A stretch of 64,000 bases of DNA. Origin: Streptomyces sp. NRRL F-5123 (GTDB lineage Bacteria > Actinomycetota > Actinomycetes > Streptomycetales > Streptomycetaceae). Shown here in pieces: positions 55,223-64,000 of this stretch. The position numbers and the translations under genes are program-made. Location: the NCBI RefSeq assembly GCF_000721495.1, contig NZ_JOHY01000012.1, positions 1-64,000 of the forward strand, written 5' to 3'. The notes beneath the pieces were generated by a model that saw only the letters and a list, made by a program, of their open reading frames with translations, was not told the origin of the DNA and ran no database searches. Positions within the stretch are counted from its first letter, which is position 1; each line of letters starts with the position of its first letter.

Positions 55223-56863
55223 GTGAGCCGCCCGATGGCCGGAGAAGCAGGCGAGGCATTCGCGCGGGCCCGCGCCCTCGCGGTCCTGCGGGTGCGCGGC
55301 GCCGCGCTCACCGCGGCCCTGCTCCCCGCAGCCGCCGCCGTGCTGCTGCACGCCGCCGCGGCGACGGGCCGCCTCACCGGCGACGGGTGGGAGGCCGCCC
55401 GCTGGGGCGTGACGGGCGCCGCGCTCGCCGTGCTGGCGGTGTCCGCGGCCGTGGCCGCGGTGATCGCCCGGGCGAGGCCCGCCGTGAGCCCGGCCGTCCC
55501 CGTTCCGGAGGCCGCCGCTCCGGACCTGCACCGTATGGTCGCCGACCTGGCGGAGACGCTCCAGGTGCCGGCCCCGTCCGGCATAGAGCTGACGCCGGAC
55601 TGCGACAGTTGGCTGGAGGATCGCAGGCCCGTCCCCGGCGCGGTGGAGCGGCGCCCCGCTCCCGTGCTGGTGATCGGCTCGCCGTTCCTGTGGTGGATGC
55701 GGGTCGCCGAGCTGCGCGCGCTGCTCGCGCCGGTGGTCGCGGGCACGGGCGCGGCGGCCGACCCGGAGATATTCGCCGCCCGGCGCTTCGTCCGCGGCCT
55801 GGACGCTGCCCTCGCGGTCGCCACGCAGGGCCGCCGCGAGCGGTCGGTGCTGCTGCGGCCCGCGTACGGCGTGCTCGGCTGGTCCGCGCGGCTGCTGCTG
55901 CGCGGGTGCCGCGCGCACGTCGCGGAGATGGAGCGCGGGGTGGCCGCGGGCGCGTCCGAGCGGGCGCAGGCCGTGGACTACGGCCTGCGGATCGTCGCCC
56001 AGGAGCAGGTCGGGCTCGCGTACGCGGGCTGGGACCGGCTGCTGACCCGGGTCGCGCTGCCCGCGTGGCGGATGGGCCGCTGGCCCTCCCGGCTGGACGC
56101 CGGGGTGGTCGCCGCCCTCACCGACCTCTCCCGCCGGGACCGGCTCGCCGACGGCTTCGAGAGCAGGCTCGGCGAGCGGCCCGCGTGCGATCTGCTGGAG
56201 GAGCCCGGCGTGGTGGACGAGGCGGTGTCGCTCCTCGCGGCCCGGCTCTTCCACGGCGGCGCGCGGTGCGCAGGCCCCGACTGGGCGCCGGTGAGCTGGG
56301 CGCGGTACCCCGACGAGGTCGTCGACCGCATCTGGCGGGCGGAGGCTGCGCGGCTGATACGGGTGCTGGACGAGGTGCGGCCGGGGCGGAGGGCGGCGCC
56401 CGCCGCCGCGCCGGAGTACGGGCCTTCGGCCCGGGGGCGCGGGGTGCTCCTCGATGCGGAGCCGGGCAATGCGACGCTGGCCCGCGTGATCGACCGGCTC
56501 GCCGCCGGGGGCAGTGAGGAGCTGGCCGCGCGGATCGGGGCGCTCGTGGCCGCGGACGAGCGGCCCGCGGAGCCCGCCGGTCCCGGGGCCGCGGCCGTGT
56601 ACGAGCTGATGCCGCCGCGGACGGGGCGGGAGCTCTTGACGGAGCACGTCACGGCGATCGTGTGCTGTGCCGCGGTGGATACGGCGGGGGCCGGGGCGGG
56701 GCTGGACTGGCTCGACGGGCCGGCGCTCGTGGTCGACGGGGCTCGCCGGGGCGATCTGGGGTGGCCGGTTCTTCGCCTCGTGGAGAACGGTGACGCCGCC
56801 CCCCTCCGGGCGTGGCTCTCGGCGCTTGGGGTTCGGCCGGAGGAGTCTTTGCGTCTGACGTGA
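55223..56863 (+). CDS. Degenerate M48-like membrane protein between inverted repeats
   Basis: About 546 aa from GTG 55223; ATG 55235 or upstream TTG 55130 are alternatives. Two membrane helices are near the N-terminus (LTAALLPAAAAVLLHAAAA and GVTGAALAVLAVSAAVAAVIA). Then PSGIELTPDCDSWLEDRR and PVLVIGSPFLWWMRVAELRALLAPVVAG follow the M48 peptidase layout, but the HExxH expected after ELRALLA is replaced by PVVAG, so it cannot bind zinc in that way. RRFVRGLDAALAVATQGRRE follows. Probably a pseudo-peptidase. Conserved neighbour of pur genes or mobile repeat cassette; not known. Confidence 0.7.
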   Translation: MSRPMAGEAGEAFARARALAVLRVRGAALTAALLPAAAAVLLHAAAATGRLTGDGWEAARWGVTGAALAVLAVSAAVAAVIARARPAVSPAVPVPEAAAPDLHRMVADLAETLQVPAPSGIELTPDCDSWLEDRRPVPGAVERRPAPVLVIGSPFLWWMRVAELRALLAPVVAGTGAAADPEIFAARRFVRGLDAALAVATQGRRERSVLLRPAYGVLGWSARLLLRGCRAHVAEMERGVAAGASERAQAVDYGLRIVAQEQVGLAYAGWDRLLTRVALPAWRMGRWPSRLDAGVVAALTDLSRRDRLADGFESRLGERPACDLLEEPGVVDEAVSLLAARLFHGGARCAGPDWAPVSWARYPDEVVDRIWRAEAARLIRVLDEVRPGRRAAPAAAPEYGPSARGRGVLLDAEPGNATLARVIDRLAAGGSEELAARIGALVAADERPAEPAGPGAAAVYELMPPRTGRELLTEHVTAIVCCAAVDTAGAGAGLDWLDGPALVVDGARRGDLGWPVLRLVENGDAAPLRAWLSALGVRPEESLRLT

Positions 56864-56892
56864 CGCTCCGGGGTGGGGCTTGCGGTTGTTTT

Positions 56893-57547
56893 CGCGACCT
56901 TCCCTTGGTGGGGGTTGTTCGCGCCGTTCTCCCCCAGGGCTCCGCCTGGGAGGTGCCCCCACGCGCCCCTGGTGTCACCCGGCGGGGCATCGCGCTGTCC
57001 GTGCGGTGGGTGGGGTCGGGTGCCACTCCGGGGGTACCTCCTCGGAATGCGCGTCTGACGTCATGACGTGTCCGGTGCCGGACGGGGTGCGCATTCCTGC
57101 GGGGGCTGCGCAGAGAGCTGACGTCCCACCCGCACGGCCCCCTCGCCGCTGCGACGGCAGCGCGCACGGCAGGTCAGCCCCCGACGGCGGGTCACCCCCG
57201 CAGGTGCGCAGAGAGCTGACGTCCCACCCGCACGGCCCCCTCGCCGCTGCGACGGCAGCCGCGCACAGCGGGCAGCCCCTGACAGCGCTCACCCCGCAGG
57301 TGCGCAGAGAGCTGACGTCCCACCCGCACGGCCCCCTCGCCGCTGCGACGGCAGCCGCGCACAGCGGGCAGCCCCCGACGGCGGGTCACCCCCCAGGCGG
57401 ACAGAATGCCGACGCCCCACCCGTACGGGCCCTCGCCGCTGGGGCGCCAGCCGCGCACGGCGGGCAGCCCCCGACGGCGCTCACCCCCACAGGTGCGCAG
57501 AAAACTGACGTCCCACCCCCGCACCGCAGGCGCGGGCACCCCCCGCG
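56893..57547. repeat. Right arm of the large inverted repeat
   Basis: First the 170-bp block (56893-57065) with GGTACCTCCTCGGAATGCGC, reverse complement of 54828-54985. Then four to five units of about 97 bp (starting near 57102, 57196, 57293, 57391, 57485) with GCTGACGTCCCACCCGCAC, reverse complement of the left units. Copies 2 and 3 are nearly identical over more than 80 bp. No gene here or in 57548-57847. Confidence 0.8.
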
Positions 57548-57847
57548 GCGGGAAAGTCGCCGATGTACGGCAAGGGGGTGCGGGGAGGTGCGCGGTCAGC
57601 CCCCGCCGGGGGCAAGTGCGCTGAGCCCCCGCCGGGAGAAGGCCGCGGTCCTACCGCGTGAGGCACGACGAGTGCGTACCCCGGAGAGCGAAATTCAGCA
57701 CGAAACGTGACCGCAGCACCGCATTCTGTGATGTGCTGGTCAGAGCACACCGCACCATTGCCCCAGCCTCCGCATGGGGTGGGGAGCGCGGGGAGGACGG
57801 GATGCCCGGCGGAGGAGAGGGCGACCGGCGGGGACGGAGGGTCGGGT

Positions 57848-59347
57848 ATGGGGGCGGATCGGATCAGGCGGTGGGAGTCGGGGGCGCTGGCGCACGGGGT
57901 GTCGGACCCCTTCGGGCAGGGGCCGCTGCCGTGGTTGCGCGGGGAGTCGGAGTACGCGGACGGTGGGGAGGGCGGCGAGCCGTCGGTGCCGTGGTACGTG
58001 GATCTGGCCGCGAGCAGCGGGGAGGCGCCGCGGCGGCCGCATCTGCCGGGGCCGCGGATGGCGGACGACGTGCGGCGGCAGATCAAGGGCTTCGCGTCGC
58101 CGGGGGGAGTGGCGCCGGGCGGGGCGATCGACTTCCGGATCACGGTGGATCCGCCGCAGGAGTTCACCGTGGACGTCTACCGGATCGGCCACTACGGCGG
58201 TGACGGCGCCGCGCTGGTGAGCGCGAGCCCGCGGCTGTCGGGGATCGTGCAGCCCGCGCCGCTCGCGGCGGGGCGGACGGTGTCGTGCCACCACTGGTGG
58301 CAGTCGTGGCGGCTGCAGGTCCCGCCGAGCTGGCGGACGGGCGCGTATGTCGCCGTCCTCACGACCGCGGACGGCTATCGCAGCCATGTGCCGTTCACGG
58401 TGCGGGATCCCGCGGCCGCCGCGGATCTGCTGCTGCTGCTCCCGGACGTGACGTGGCAGGCGTACAACCTGTATCCGGAGGACGGCCGGACGGGCGCGAG
58501 CCTCTACCACGCGTGGGACGGCGAGGGCCGGCTGCTGGGGGAGGCGGACGCGGCCGGGACGGTGTCCTTCGACCGCCCCTACGCCGGTGCGGGCCTGCCG
58601 CTGCACATCGGGCACGCCTACGACTTCGTGCGCTTCGCGGAGCGGCACGGCTACGACCTGGCGTACGCGGACGCCCGCGACCTGCACGCCGGCCGGGTGG
58701 ACCCGGCGCTCTACCGGGGGCTGGTCTTCCCGGGGCACGACGAGTACTGGTCGGCGCCGATGCGGCGGGCCGTCGAGCGCGCGCGGGACATGGGCACGTC
58801 GCTGGTCTTCCTGTCGGCGAACACCATGTACTGGCAGGTGGAGCTGTCCGCGTCGGCGTCCGGCGAGCCGGACCGGCTGCTGAGCTGCCGCAAGCACCGC
58901 GGGGAGGGGCGCGGCGGCAAGGTCAGCCTGTGGCGGGAGCTGGGCGAGCCGGAGCAGCTGGTGCTCGGGGTGCAGTACGCGGGCCGGGTGCCGCAGCCGT
59001 CGCCGCTGGTGGTGCGGAACGCCTCGCACTGGCTGTGGGAGGCGACCGGCGCGGGCGAGGGCGACGCGATCGAGGGCCTCGTCGCGGGCGAGGCGGACCG
59101 TTACTTCCCGCGCACCGCACTGCCGGAGTCGACCGAGCGCATCCTCCTCGCGCACTCCCCGTACGAGTCGGCGGACGGGCGGCGGCAGCACCAGGAGACG
59201 TCCCTCTACCGGGCGCCCAGCGGCGCGTACGTCTTCGCGTCGGGCACCTTCGCGTGGTCGCCGGCGCTGGACCGGCCGGGCCATGTGGACGCGCGCGTCC
59301 AGCGCGCGACGGCCAATCTGCTGGACCGTATCTGCAAGCGGGAGTGA
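57848..59347 (+). CDS. N,N-dimethylformamidase large-subunit-like protein
   Basis: 499 aa from ATG 57848. After a beta-rich N-terminal part (GGAIDFRITVDPPQEFTVDVYRIGHYGGDGAALV), the C-terminal domain has VTWQAYNLYPEDGRTGASLYHAW, RPYAGAG, HGYDLAYADARDLHAG, VFPGHDEYWSAPMRRAVE and SLVFLSANTMYWQVEL. These are the blocks of the DMFase beta-subunit-like family, whose members are often annotated but rarely tested. Tyr and Glu candidates for iron binding lie in YNLY and DEYWS. Role in this organism unknown. Confidence 0.85.
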   Translation: MGADRIRRWESGALAHGVSDPFGQGPLPWLRGESEYADGGEGGEPSVPWYVDLAASSGEAPRRPHLPGPRMADDVRRQIKGFASPGGVAPGGAIDFRITVDPPQEFTVDVYRIGHYGGDGAALVSASPRLSGIVQPAPLAAGRTVSCHHWWQSWRLQVPPSWRTGAYVAVLTTADGYRSHVPFTVRDPAAAADLLLLLPDVTWQAYNLYPEDGRTGASLYHAWDGEGRLLGEADAAGTVSFDRPYAGAGLPLHIGHAYDFVRFAERHGYDLAYADARDLHAGRVDPALYRGLVFPGHDEYWSAPMRRAVERARDMGTSLVFLSANTMYWQVELSASASGEPDRLLSCRKHRGEGRGGKVSLWRELGEPEQLVLGVQYAGRVPQPSPLVVRNASHWLWEATGAGEGDAIEGLVAGEADRYFPRTALPESTERILLAHSPYESADGRRQHQETSLYRAPSGAYVFASGTFAWSPALDRPGHVDARVQRATANLLDRICKRE

Positions 59348-59419
59348 CACCCGGCGTGCCGCGTCCTTCCAGGTAGGCGAGAATCGGGGGCTGAACCACC
59401 TATTTGGGGAGGACGACCG

Positions 59420-60331
59420 ATGCCCGGATTCGTCGACAAGCCGGAGCCCGTGCAGGTGCCCGGACTGGTCCATCTGCACACCGGGAAGGTGCGCGAGCTG
59501 TACCGGGACGCCGACGGGAATCTGGTGATGGTCGCCAGCGACCGCACCTCGGCGTACGACTGGGTGCTGCCCACCGACATCCCGGACAAGGGGCGGGTGC
59601 TGACCCAGCTGTCCCTGTGGTGGTTCGACCAGCTCGCCGACCTGGTGCCCAACCATGTGATCTCCACCGACCTGCCCGCGGGCGCGCCCGCGGAGTGGGA
59701 GGGGCGGACGATGGTGTGCCGCGCGCTGGACATGGTGCCGGTCGAGGCGGTCGCCCGCGGGTATCTGACGGGGTCGGGTCTGCGCGAGTACGCCGAGCAC
59801 CGCACGGTGTGCGGACTGGCCCTGCCCGAGGGCCTGGTGGACGGCTCGGAGCTGCCCGCGCCGATCTTCACCCCGGCGACCAAGGCCGAGGTCGGCGAGC
59901 ACGACGAGAACGTGTCGTACGAGGAGGTCGCCCGCCAGGTCGGTGCCGAGACGGCGGCCCGGATGCGGCAGACCACCCTCGCGGTCTACGGCCGCGCGCG
60001 CGACATCGCCAGGGAGCGCGGACTGATCCTGGCCGACACGAAGTTCGAGTTCGGGTACGCGGCGGGCGCGGACGACCACGACCTCGTCATCGCCGACGAG
60101 GTCCTGACCCCGGACTCCTCCCGCTACTGGCCGGCCGACCTGTGGGAGCCGGGCCACCCGCAGCCGTCCTTCGACAAGCAGTTCATCCGCGACTGGCTGA
60201 CCTCGCCCGCGTCCGGCTGGGACCACACGGGCCACACCCCGCCGCCGCAGCTCCCGGCCGAGGTGGTCGAGCAGTCCCGGGCCCGTTACGTCGAGGCGTA
60301 CGAGCGGCTGACCGGCACCCCCTGGACGTAG
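59420..60331 (+). CDS. purC: SAICAR synthase (phosphoribosylaminoimidazole-succinocarboxamide synthase)
   Basis: 303 aa, the long eukaryotic/actinobacterial form. [58 protein letters not shown] and [11 protein letters not shown] are conserved; KQFIRDWL follows. It condenses CAIR with aspartate using ATP. GGGGAGGAC upstream of the ATG. It precedes the tRNA-Gly cluster. Confidence 0.97.
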   Translation: [303 protein letters not shown]

Positions 60332-60346
60332 CAGCAGGGCATGCAG

Positions 60347-60375
60347 AAGGCCCCGGTCGTGGTGACCGGGGCCTT
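60347..60375 (-). terminator. Terminator of tRNA-Gly copy 1 (also facing purC)
   Basis: AAGGCCCCGGTC, five-base loop, GACCGGGGCCTT: 12-bp stem, ending 9 nt from the tRNA 3' end, flanked by A/T on both sides so usable in both directions. Confidence 0.85.
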
Positions 60376-60383
60376 CGCTTCAC

Positions 60384-60459
60384 TGGAGCGGACGACGAGA
60401 TTCGAACTCGCGACCCTCACCTTGGCAAGGTGATGCTCTACCAACTGAGCCACGTCCGC
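60384..60459 (-). tRNA. tRNA-Gly (anticodon GCC), copy 1
   Basis: 76 nt including encoded CCA. Acceptor GCGGACG/CGTCCGC, D-arm GCTC-AGTTGGTA-GAGC with the GG pair, anticodon loop TTGCCAA region reading GCC, T-arm GAGTTCGAATCTC, discriminator T. Same sequence as the copy at 60574-60649. Confidence 0.97.
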
Positions 60460-60536
60460 AGGTCGTGCAGATACTGTACCCGATCGGTCCAGCGGACCGG
60501 AAACGCCTTTCCGCCGGACCCCGGGCGGGCATGCAG

Positions 60537-60565
60537 AAGGCCCCGGTCATGGTGACCGGGGCCTT
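60537..60565 (-). terminator. Terminator of tRNA-Gly copy 2
   Basis: Same 12-bp stem as the one at 60347, with one loop change; part of the 190-bp tandem duplication. Confidence 0.85.
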
Positions 60566-60573
60566 CGCCTGAC

Positions 60574-60649
60574 TGGAGCGGACGACGAGATTCGAACTCG
60601 CGACCCTCACCTTGGCAAGGTGATGCTCTACCAACTGAGCCACGTCCGC
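60574..60649 (-). tRNA. tRNA-Gly (anticodon GCC), copy 2
   Basis: Identical to copy 1 over 76 nt including CCA, 190 bp away with the same flanking terminator and GCAGGTCGTGCAGAT leader. TAGAGT in its upstream spacer could be the -10. Confidence 0.97.
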
Positions 60650-60693
60650 AGGTCGTGCAGATCACTCTACCCGATGGCCCGGTAGGCGATCCG

Positions 60694-60765
60694 AGCGGGC
60701 GACAGGAATTGCACACTGCCCCTCCCCCCTGGAAGGGGGGCGCTCTACTGCTGAGCTACACCCGC
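60694..60765 (-). tRNA. tRNA-Gly (anticodon UCC) with non-canonical D and T loops
   Basis: 72 nt, no encoded CCA. Acceptor GCGGGTG/CGCCCGC (one G-U), D-stem GCTC/GAGC, anticodon stem CCCCC/GGGGG with loop CTTCCAG (TCC), discriminator T. The D-loop is AGCAGTA, without the G18-G19 pair, and the T-arm is CAGTGTGCAATTCCTGT, where the T-loop reads TGCAATT instead of TTCRANY and the stem pairs poorly (GGCAG/CTGTC with a 10-base loop). Glycine identity bases (C35, C36, U73, G1-C72, C2-G71) are intact. It may be a pseudogene, or a tRNA for a non-ribosomal use such as peptidoglycan bridge synthesis. Confidence 0.75.
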
Positions 60766-60853
60766 ATGATGTCCGCTGACCTGGGCTTTTCCGGCCCCGC
60801 CCTCGGCGTGATCTACACACTAGCGGAAGGGTGGGGGTGGATGTCCAATCAGT

Positions 60854-60889
60854 GGTGCCCGGCCGCGTCGCCGCCGCGGGCCGGGCACC
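60854..60889 (-). terminator. Terminator of lsr2
   Basis: GGTGCCCGGCC (60854-60864) with GGCCGGGCACC (60879-60889), 11-bp perfect stem, starting 18 nt past the lsr2 stop. Confidence 0.8.
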
Positions 60890-60906
60890 CCGATCCCGGC
60901 GGAGCC

Positions 60907-61224
60907 TCAGCTCGCTTTGCTGAACGCCTCGTAGACCTTCTTCGGGATGCGCCCGCGCGCCGGCACCTCGAAACCGTTCGACTGCGCCCAGGCCCGGACG
61001 GTGGCCGGGGTGGGCGCGATCGGCGTGCGCTTGTAGGCGCGGCCGGAGAGCGTGCGGCGGCGGCCGGCCTCCACGTACGGGGCGAGGTCGGTGCGCAGTT
61101 TGTCGGCGTTCGCCGCCGAAAGGTCGATCTCGTACCACTGCCCGTCGACGCCGAATGCGATCGTTTCCGCGGCCTCGCCTCCGTCGAGATCGTCGGCGAG
61201 GGTGACCAGTACGCGTTGCGCCAT
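60907..61224 (-). CDS. lsr2: Lsr2 nucleoid-associated protein
   Basis: 105 aa from ATG 61224 (MAQRVLVTLADDLDGG), with GAAAGGA upstream. The N-terminal dimerisation domain includes ETIAFGVDGQWYEIDLSAANADKLR. The C-terminal AT-hook-like domain has TPATVRAWAQSNGFEVPARGRIPKKVYEAF, where RGR reads the AT minor groove. Lsr2 silences horizontally acquired AT-rich DNA in actinobacteria. Divergent to purSQL. Confidence 0.95.
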   Translation of the reverse strand: MAQRVLVTLADDLDGGEAAETIAFGVDGQWYEIDLSAANADKLRTDLAPYVEAGRRRTLSGRAYKRTPIAPTPATVRAWAQSNGFEVPARGRIPKKVYEAFSKAS

Positions 61225-61647
61225 AGGAATCGGTCCTTTCGTGCGGCGTCGGCGTGCGGCAACGGGTCCGCGCCGCTGGGGCCTTGGGCGGTCCGCGCGG
61301 CGGCGGGCCGCGGACCGGCCCCGCCGGTGCGGGCACACCGACGCGCAGGGTGTCGACAAATGTGCATTCGGGGCGGTGCTGTGCGGTGTCACGGAATGGG
61401 CGGTGCTGGGACGGCAGATGTTACTGATAATTCCCGGCCCTGTGTCATCCCAAGCCTGTTCGTCATCGGGACCCTATGTTTTTCCGCCGGGTTTCCCCAG
61501 GCATTTCGGCAGCCGATACATAAACGTGATGCATGATCAGCGGCTCATCCGAAGGCAGCGGAGCGGCAACCCTCATATCTACTCGCGTAGAATTTCTCAC
61601 CGGGTACGCTGGGGGACACCTCACGTACCACACCACCGGGAGTGCCA
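61225..61647. promoter_or_regulatory. Divergent lsr2/purS control region
   Basis: 423 bp without a gene. TAGAAT at 61588-61593 is a good -10 for purS (54 nt before the start). The middle (61400-61560) is AT-richer than the genome average, with TTACTGATAAT and several A/T stretches, fitting Lsr2 autoregulation by inference only. Confidence 0.45.
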
Positions 61648-61893
61648 GTGGCACGCGTCGTAGTCGACGTCATGCTCAAGCCGGAGATCCTCGACCCGCA
61701 GGGCCAGGCTGTGCAGCGCGCGCTGCCCAGGCTCGGCTTCGCCGGGATCTCCGACGTCCGTCAGGGAAAGCGCTTTGAACTCGAGGTGGAGGGGCCGGTC
61801 GACGACGCCGCGCTCGCCCGCATTCGGGAGATGGCGGAAACCTTTCTCGCCAACACCGTGATCGAGGACTTCGACGTAAAGGTCGAGTCGTGA
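61648..61893 (+). CDS. purS: FGAM synthase subunit PurS
   Basis: 81 aa from GTG 61648 ([18 protein letters not shown]), GGGAG upstream; GTG 61642 is the alternative. [24 protein letters not shown] and [13 protein letters not shown] are the family. It bridges PurL and PurQ to channel ammonia in FGAM synthesis. Overlaps purQ by 4 nt. Confidence 0.95.
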   Translation: MARVVVDVMLKPEILDPQGQAVQRALPRLGFAGISDVRQGKRFELEVEGPVDDAALARIREMAETFLANTVIEDFDVKVES

Positions 61894-62590
61894 CTGCCCG
61901 CATTGGTGTCGTCACATTCCCCGGCACGCTCGACGACCGCGACACCCAGCGCGCGGTCACCCTCGCGGGCGCCGAAGCCGTACCGCTGTGGCACCGCGAC
62001 AAGGATGTCGGGCAGGTCGACGCGGTCGTTCTGCCGGGCGGCTTCTCCTACGGCGACTATCTGCGGGCCGGCGCGATCTCCCGCTTCTCGCCGGTGATGG
62101 CGACGGTTATCGAACAGGCGCACGCGGGAATGCCGGTGCTTGGCATCTGCAACGGATTCCAGGTGCTGTGCGAGGCGCACCTGCTGCCGGGCGCGATGCT
62201 CCGCAACACCGGGCTGCACTTCGTGTGCCGCGACCAGAAGCTGCGCGTCGAGACCTCCGCGACCGCCTGGACGGCCGATTACGCCGCCGGCGAGGAGATC
62301 TCCATCCCGCTCAAGAACATCGACGGCCGCTACACCGCCGACGAGCGCACCCTCGACGAGCTGGAGGCCGAGGGCCGGGTGGTCTTCCGCTACCTGGCCG
62401 ACGGCGAAGCCGCCGAGGGATACGGCAACCCGAACGGCTCGCTGCGGGACATCGCCGGCATCAGCAACGCCGCCGGGAACGTCGTCGGCCTCATGCCGCA
62501 CCCCGAGCACGCCGTGGAGCCGCTCATCGGCACCGGGCGCACCGACGGGCTGGCGTTCTTCACCTCGGTCATCAAGAAGTTGGTCAGCGC

Positions 62591-62594
<4 letters not shown>
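61890..62594 (+). CDS. purQ: FGAM synthase glutaminase subunit PurQ
   Basis: 234 aa, GTG start overlapping purS (GTGA). Class I amidotransferase: [17 protein letters not shown], the nucleophile Cys in [13 protein letters not shown], and His-Glu in MPHPEHAVE. It releases ammonia from glutamine for PurL. Its stop overlaps the purL ATG (ATGA). Confidence 0.97.

Positions 62595-64000
<1,406 letters not shown>

Noticed and set aside
54725..56962. 745-aa minus-strand open frame across the repeats
   Set aside because: Low-complexity Pro/Arg translation of repeats and the antisense of the M48-like gene.
57102..57547. CRISPR array
   Set aside because: Units of about 97 bp are similar over their whole length with no unique spacers, and no cas genes are nearby.

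Overview
The window is high-GC actinobacterial DNA, almost certainly Streptomyces or a close relative. Evidence: GTG/ATG starts with Streptomyces-style codon use, a WblA protein next to a class A PBP and paired ArsA-like ATPases, Lsr2, actinobacterial PurSQL, and long GC-rich repeat tracts between genes. It falls into an accessory left half (1 to about 32.9 kb), ending at a tRNA-Pro gene, and a mainly core right half (32.9-64 kb).

The most notable locus (1.8-8.8 kb) is a complete-looking DNA 7-deazaguanine modification island. A leftward operon encodes a YaaA/DUF6884-like protein, a DndB/DGQHR-type protein, a DpdA-type transglycosylase (TGT fold, zinc motif, catalytic aspartates), and a second DGQHR-type protein. 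A divergent rightward operon, queC-queE-queD-folE2, makes the preQ0 precursor from GTP. No recognisable dpdD-K restriction gene is present. Decayed IS1182 and IS5 transposase genes lie on both sides.

At 9.25-23.1 kb a second accessory block starts with an archaeal-type aspartyl-tRNA synthetase preceded by what reads as a T-box leader with a GAC (Asp) specifier. It continues with a leftward group (methyltransferase, 467-aa unknown, HD protein, CYTH protein, small protein, second-copy NDK), a HAD hydrolase, a HTH regulator, two unknown genes, and an amino-acid permease / glutamine-synthetase-like / HTH operon.

At 23.2-32.9 kb lies an integrative mobilizable element: relaxase, MobC-like protein, DUF2637 membrane protein, DnaC-like and DnaD-like replication proteins, a divergent control region with three near-identical operators, repressor, excisionase, and a tyrosine integrase carrying an inserted LacI-type HTH. 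A TIR-like defence gene with a zinc-ribbon partner sits between the integrase and tRNA-Pro(CGG), the probable insertion site.

The right half carries metallophosphoesterase, YqeY, class A PBP, wblA, two ArsA-like ATPases, DUF4177, RidA, NUDIX-MBL-P450, an orphan GbsR-type regulator beside an eroded ABC ATPase, a diacylglycerol-kinase-like protein, purA, a Ser/Thr kinase, a GntR regulator, a SLATT protein, purD, a degenerate M48-like protein between large inverted repeats, a dimethylformamidase-like protein, purC, three tRNA-Gly genes, lsr2 and purS-purQ-purL (cut by the window end). One tRNA-Gly(UCC) lacks both the D-loop GG and the T-loop TTC elements while keeping glycine identity bases, reminiscent of staphylococcal cell-wall tRNAs.

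All calls are by eye; no database search was run.
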